Positions 60,762 to 64,000 of a stretch of 64,000 nt of DNA are shown piece after piece (the stretch's first letter is position 1; each line of letters starts with the position of its first letter). Source of the DNA: Mesotaenium endlicherianum. Lineage: Eukaryota; Streptophyta; Zygnematophyceae; Zygnematales; Mesotaeniaceae. Below the pieces are notes generated by a model. That model ran no database searches. It saw only the letters and a list, made by a program, of their open reading frames with translations, and was not told where the DNA came from. The DNA is taken from positions 331,989 to 395,988 of the forward strand of contig WELA01009192.1 in assembly GCA_009602735.1 (NCBI GenBank), given 5' to 3'. The position numbers and the translations under genes were made by a program.

Positions 60762-61323
60762 TCAGCTTAGTCCTACTACCACCTCTTCCATAGTCGCCTC
60801 GAGAATAACCACCTCTTCATCAGACTGTATAGCATTATACTCATACTCGTACTCATCACCCTGATCATCCTCAGCCTGGTCTCCTTCAGTTGTAAAACCG
60901 TGGGGCTTTTTTGACAATCTTAGACGCCAAAGCATTACTCTGACGCTTGTGATTGAACTGCTGCTGATCCTAGGCATCAGCGTCCTGGGTCAAGTCAGCC
61001 AATTTCTCATACTTCTTTTCAACAAAATGATCAGAGTCTTCGGATTTCACGCCATACCTGAAGTATGCTATCCAATACCGCTCTGGCAAGTCTTGCTGCT
61101 TCATCATGTTCTCCAGAAATTTGTGAGCAAACTCAGCAACTGAAGTGGTCTGCTTCAGTGTCACGGAGATCATTGCATAGATAACTTTCTCTTAATGATT
61201 GATGACATCAAACTTCTCATGGAGCTTCTCGACAAACTTTACCCAAGTAGGGTCACCGAGTTGCTGAGCCATACGCTCTCCTTTCCAATACAGCCACCAG
61301 TCTGCTGCACTGCCTTTTTGAAA
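60762..61323 (-). pseudogene. Gypsy family 2 gag remnant (copy B)
   Basis: Contains QTTSVAEFAHKFLENMMKQQ and KYEKLADLTQDADA, matching copy A. A Cys/His knuckle-like CFHCQQLGH follows near 60735. Broken and missing its start. Confidence 0.75.
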
Positions 61324-61689
61324 TGAATCGACTTACCAAATAGGCGATTAATAGTTAATGAAGATCTTTATATCAGCAAGGAATCTTTATGGTTTTTTCT
61401 ATTGATTAATTACACAGCAAAAGACAACACACTAGCAGTGGACAATACTCGCAATTCAAATGGAAGTAAACTAGCATCAATAATGCAATCAGTAAACTCA
61501 CACATAAGCAAGGCTAGAAGACAGTGCGTATCAATGGCTTCTCGCCTTGGATTCAGATCCCTCTCAATAAGCTGTACAAGAGAATTGGCCTAGTTTTTGA
61601 ATGCCGAACTCGAGGGCAATACCTAGCATATGTACATGGAATGAGTTTACTGTTCTACGGCCAGTGCGATGGCACCGCCTACCCGGGAC
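61324..61689 (-). repeat. Gypsy family 2 truncated LTR (copy B 5' side)
   Basis: 366 bp matching the first half of the LTR at 53959-54666. It stops abruptly where hAT transposase sequence begins. Confidence 0.85.
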
Positions 61690-62623
61690 CAAACCCTCGG
61701 GACCAACTCTCCCGCTTTGACACAATTGGCAGCTGAATCTGTGCACACTTGCACGACATTTTTAGGACCCACTTTCTTCACGGCATTAATAATAAACTTA
61801 GCGCTGTACTCACCCGTCTTCTTCTCACCCTCAGTGTTAATGGAGTCCATGAACAGCTCCACACCACGCGACACTCTAAAGACGTTCAAGAGGGGATGCC
61901 CTGATGTGTCTGTCCACCCATCTAATACTAGGGTGCGCCCATAAATCTCTATGTGTTATAGTTGCTTCTTCTCCCACTGTTCTACTCGTGTGACCTCTTT
62001 GTCTAAGAGGGTGCTTCCTAAAGGCATATCCTTCATTGCTACAGGCCAGTCTCTGAATTGAACTTGCTGATAGCACTCATCATGTCCACAAAGATATTAC
62101 TCCGCGCTACATTAAAAGAAACCCCCGTGGCGTAAAAGAACCTGGCCACTACTTCATGAAAGCACTATTAGCATTCATCCTCTTGAAAAAATCCGGTAAA
62201 CTTGACTGCCCTGACTCTCTGCCAGATGAACTTCTAAGTTCAGGCTCAGTTGCAGGCGTTCCATACAAGAGTTTGCGTGAGAATTCATGTCACTCTTCAA
62301 CCGACGTTTACGAAGCTGCATACGAGATGTGGAAGTATGACGAATAATCATTGTTCCTTCAAATTCATGGATACATCCTCACACTCACGAATACCTTTAG
62401 CCCCCACTAAGTGATTGCGAATCTTTGTAACACTCCCCCAAAACACATGGTCGCAAAACTTGCACTTCACTTCAGGATGTCGGTTGCGGCTTAGAGCAGG
62501 ATTGACGGTGGTCACGTAGCTCCATTCAGGCGCAACCTCTTGCATATATCTAGGAGGCTTATGTGCAAAAGGTGCTTCCCTAGCAGCCAGGACAGAAGCA
62601 AATGGCGATGAAGGAAGCGACAT
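61690..62623 (-). pseudogene. hAT transposase remnant (BED finger and DUF659)
   Basis: A Met at 62621-62623 opens a block starting MSLPSSPFASVLAAREAPF, with a BED-type zinc finger (VKCKFCDHVFWGSVTKIRNH) ending at a stop at 62348-62350. Degraded sequence (ARFFYATGVSFNVARS near 62120-62170) follows, then DUF659 (LVLDGWTDTSGHPLLNVFR near 61900, VVQVCTDSAANCVKAGELV near 61720). At least five breaks: the stop ending the BED block, several stops in 62120-62340, and stops near 62050 and 61955. It is cut off at 61690 by the Gypsy LTR fragment. It differs from the hAT at 24.4-30.8 kb. No TIRs identified. Confidence 0.8.
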
Positions 62624-62681
62624 GTTGGCCTTGTAGAATTTGAAGCACAGAAAGAGACACAAAATAGAAAGTGAGTTAATC

Positions 62682-62720
62682 TGAGAGAGAGAGAGAGAAA
62701 GAGAGAAAGAGAGCCAGAGA
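62682..62720. repeat. (GA)n microsatellite
   Basis: Imperfect GA repeats in the intron downstream of the YAK1-like exon. Confidence 0.9.
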
Positions 62721-62826
62721 GAAAACAGGCCATAGAAGACATAAAGTGCAAGCCTGCTGCAGCAGGCCTGCCAGAATGAGGGAGAGAGAGAGGGGGGGGG
62801 GCACAAACAGACAGGCACAAACGCAC

Positions 62827-63854
62827 CTGGTGGGGCGTCCAGCGTTTGGCGGGGTCGATCTCCACAAGGCCCTTGAGGAAGTCGATGAAGGCCACCCTGG
62901 CCTTGCGCTCTGCTCACCCCACACGCCCGCCCAAAAGTGGTGCCCATCAGCATTCCAGCACCGTTATCACAGGCGGTACAATTCATGAGACCCTATGCTG
63001 TGGAGGAGCATCACGCATATCCGGGATAACGGCAGTGCCAGCTCGAGCAGGCTCGTGCAGGATGTAGCAACAAGGCCACGCTCGGCGACAGCCGCAATCA
63101 CGACACCGACACTGACAAGGACGTGATGACGGAGCATAAGGGAGCCAGCGCCGCATCTCAAGAGCAGAGCGAGTGCAGGCCAGTGGAGCGTAAAGCTGCC
63201 CCTCTTCCATTCCCACCCATGTCCCGCCTGCACAGATTACCAGCCCCACAGCGGCAAGAAGCAGCTATGCTGTGGATGCACCAACCACCCTTCTCACCAG
63301 AGTTTGCCAGAGGGCCTAGCACACCACCACCAAAAGTCGGGGGCCTGCTGCATGCCAAAAGCAGACGCAGACAGTGAATGCAATGCTACGAGGGACCGAG
63401 GGCAGTGCTCGTAGCGGAGCCGTTGATTCCAGCCAGAAGTTGTGAGTGCTCCTGATGCTGCTGCAGCTGTTGTCCACCACTCTGTTGAAAAACCCACCGT
63501 GCCAACCACTGTGCAGAAGGTGTCTACGCACATGCACACATGCACACACACATACACCAGGTCTTTGTGCAGGCGTGTGCTGGAGATTCGGCAGAAGTCG
63601 CTAACAGGCAGGGGCTACTATGTTCCGCACTGACTCATATGACCAGAGAGGGGCAGGGCAGAGACATCAACAGACACACATATATACATAGAGAGAGAGA
63701 GAAAGAGAGGGAGAGAGTGCTAGGCTGGGCATGACTCACCCCTGTCGGCGTCCTCGTCTGAGATGTTGCTGCGCAGGGTGTAGTTGAGCACGATCTCGTC
63801 CAGCTTCGAGAACCGGAAGTAGCGCTTTCCCGTGGCCGGCCTCGCCTTCTCCTT
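62827..63854 (-). CDS. YAK1-type dual-specificity kinase, end of kinase domain (partial)
   Basis: Two minus-strand exons in phase: 63740-63854 (acceptor GCACAG, donor GG|GTGAGT) and 62827-62909 (acceptor GAGCAG, donor CAG|GTGCGT). Together they read KEKARPATGKRYFRFSKLDE, then IVLNYTLRSNISDEDADR, then ERKARVAFIDFLKGLVEIDP and AKRWTPHQ. This matches the last lobe of plant YAK1 (DYRK family): GKEYF..., then ..IDFLRGLVEFDPAKRWSP, with the kinase subdomain XI Arg in KRW. YAK1 kinases act downstream of TOR in growth control and splicing-related phosphorylation (family knowledge). The active site lies beyond the window. The exon expected next (HPF motif and long tail) was not found between 62.8 and 41.5 kb. 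Confidence 0.8.
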
Positions 63855-63872
63855 CTGTGCCCCCCATACAAG

Positions 63873-63920
<48 letters not shown>

Positions 63921-64000
63921 ATCATACGTTCCAAACTCCAAGCACGTGACATGAACTTCTGGAACTTCCGGGTGCGTGCACATCTTCCGCACATATGAGC
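63855..64000 (-). other. YAK1-like intron and possible upstream exon at the window edge
   Basis: Contains (AC)n at 63876-63917. On the minus strand from 64000, CARTRKFQKF could correspond to the NTNKFF region of YAK1 and be the end of the preceding exon, but no clear donor is seen. Confidence 0.3.
63876..63917. repeat. (AC)n microsatellite
   Basis: Perfect AC dinucleotide run of about 42 bp. Confidence 0.97.

Larger units (their letters stand above)
53959..61689 (-). mobile_element. Gypsy family 2, copy B: broken, with an extra region after pol
   Basis: In element order on the minus strand: truncated 5' LTR 61324-61689, partial gag, protease, reverse transcriptase, RNase H, integrase, extra open region, 3' LTR 53959-54666. 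The 5' LTR abuts mid-gag, with no primer site or gag start, so the leader has been lost. Several breaks in pol. LTR divergence from copy A is about 20%, so the family is old. Confidence 0.9.

Noticed and set aside
1-64000. CRISPR arrays, bacterial operons or rRNA genes
   Set aside because: None seen; the repeats present are LTRs, microsatellites and minisatellites, and the genes have spliceosomal introns.

Overview
The window looks like nuclear DNA of a streptophyte (a land plant or close charophyte relative). It has a plant-type tRNA-Pro(TGG), the 3' end of a cytokinin-receptor-like hybrid histidine kinase, a complete 15-exon gene of the plant raffinose synthase/alkaline alpha-galactosidase family, a YAK1-type kinase fragment, a plastid transit-peptide exon, and plant-style Ty3/Gypsy, hAT, MULE and Tourist elements. 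Host exons are GC-rich and separated by introns full of (CA)n, (GA)n and C-rich tracts. Intergenic DNA is AT-rich and mostly transposon. A piggyBac transposon would be unusual for a seed plant, which hints at an early-diverging lineage (inference).

Layout. 1-1.45 kb: last three exons of the histidine kinase (+). 3.3 kb: tRNA-Pro. 3.9-5.6 kb: two adjacent long-TIR MULE-like elements, each with a target-site duplication (TSD). 7.4-20.3 kb: two whole-looking copies of one Gypsy chromovirus (-) in tandem, sharing the middle of three LTRs. 21.5-23.6 kb: several exon-like segments (-) around a 642-base assembly gap. 24.4-30.8 kb: a large, decayed hAT transposon (+) with TIRs and an 8-bp TSD. 31.1-31.3 kb: a transit-peptide exon (-). 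33.1-40.6 kb: the GH36 raffinose synthase-family gene (-), reconstructed exon by exon with consistent phases, 785 codons. 41.5-48.6 kb: an old Gypsy copy (-) whose gag is split by a piggyBac element, which is itself split by a 475-bp TRIM. 48.6-54 kb: relics, one Tourist MITE and a tRNA-like pol III sequence. 54-61.7 kb: a second broken copy of the same old Gypsy family (-), with an extra long open region between pol and the 3' LTR. 61.7-62.6 kb: hAT transposase remnant (-). 62.8-64 kb: last recognisable kinase-domain exons of a YAK1-like gene (-), which continues past the window edge.

No operon-like arrangement exists. Host genes are independent loci separated by layers of transposons. Best-supported calls are the GH36 gene, the receiver-domain exons, the tRNA, and the elements with clear ends and TSDs (Gypsy pair, TRIM, piggyBac, hAT, MULE-like pair, Tourist MITE). 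All coordinates come from reading the sequence; no database search was possible.
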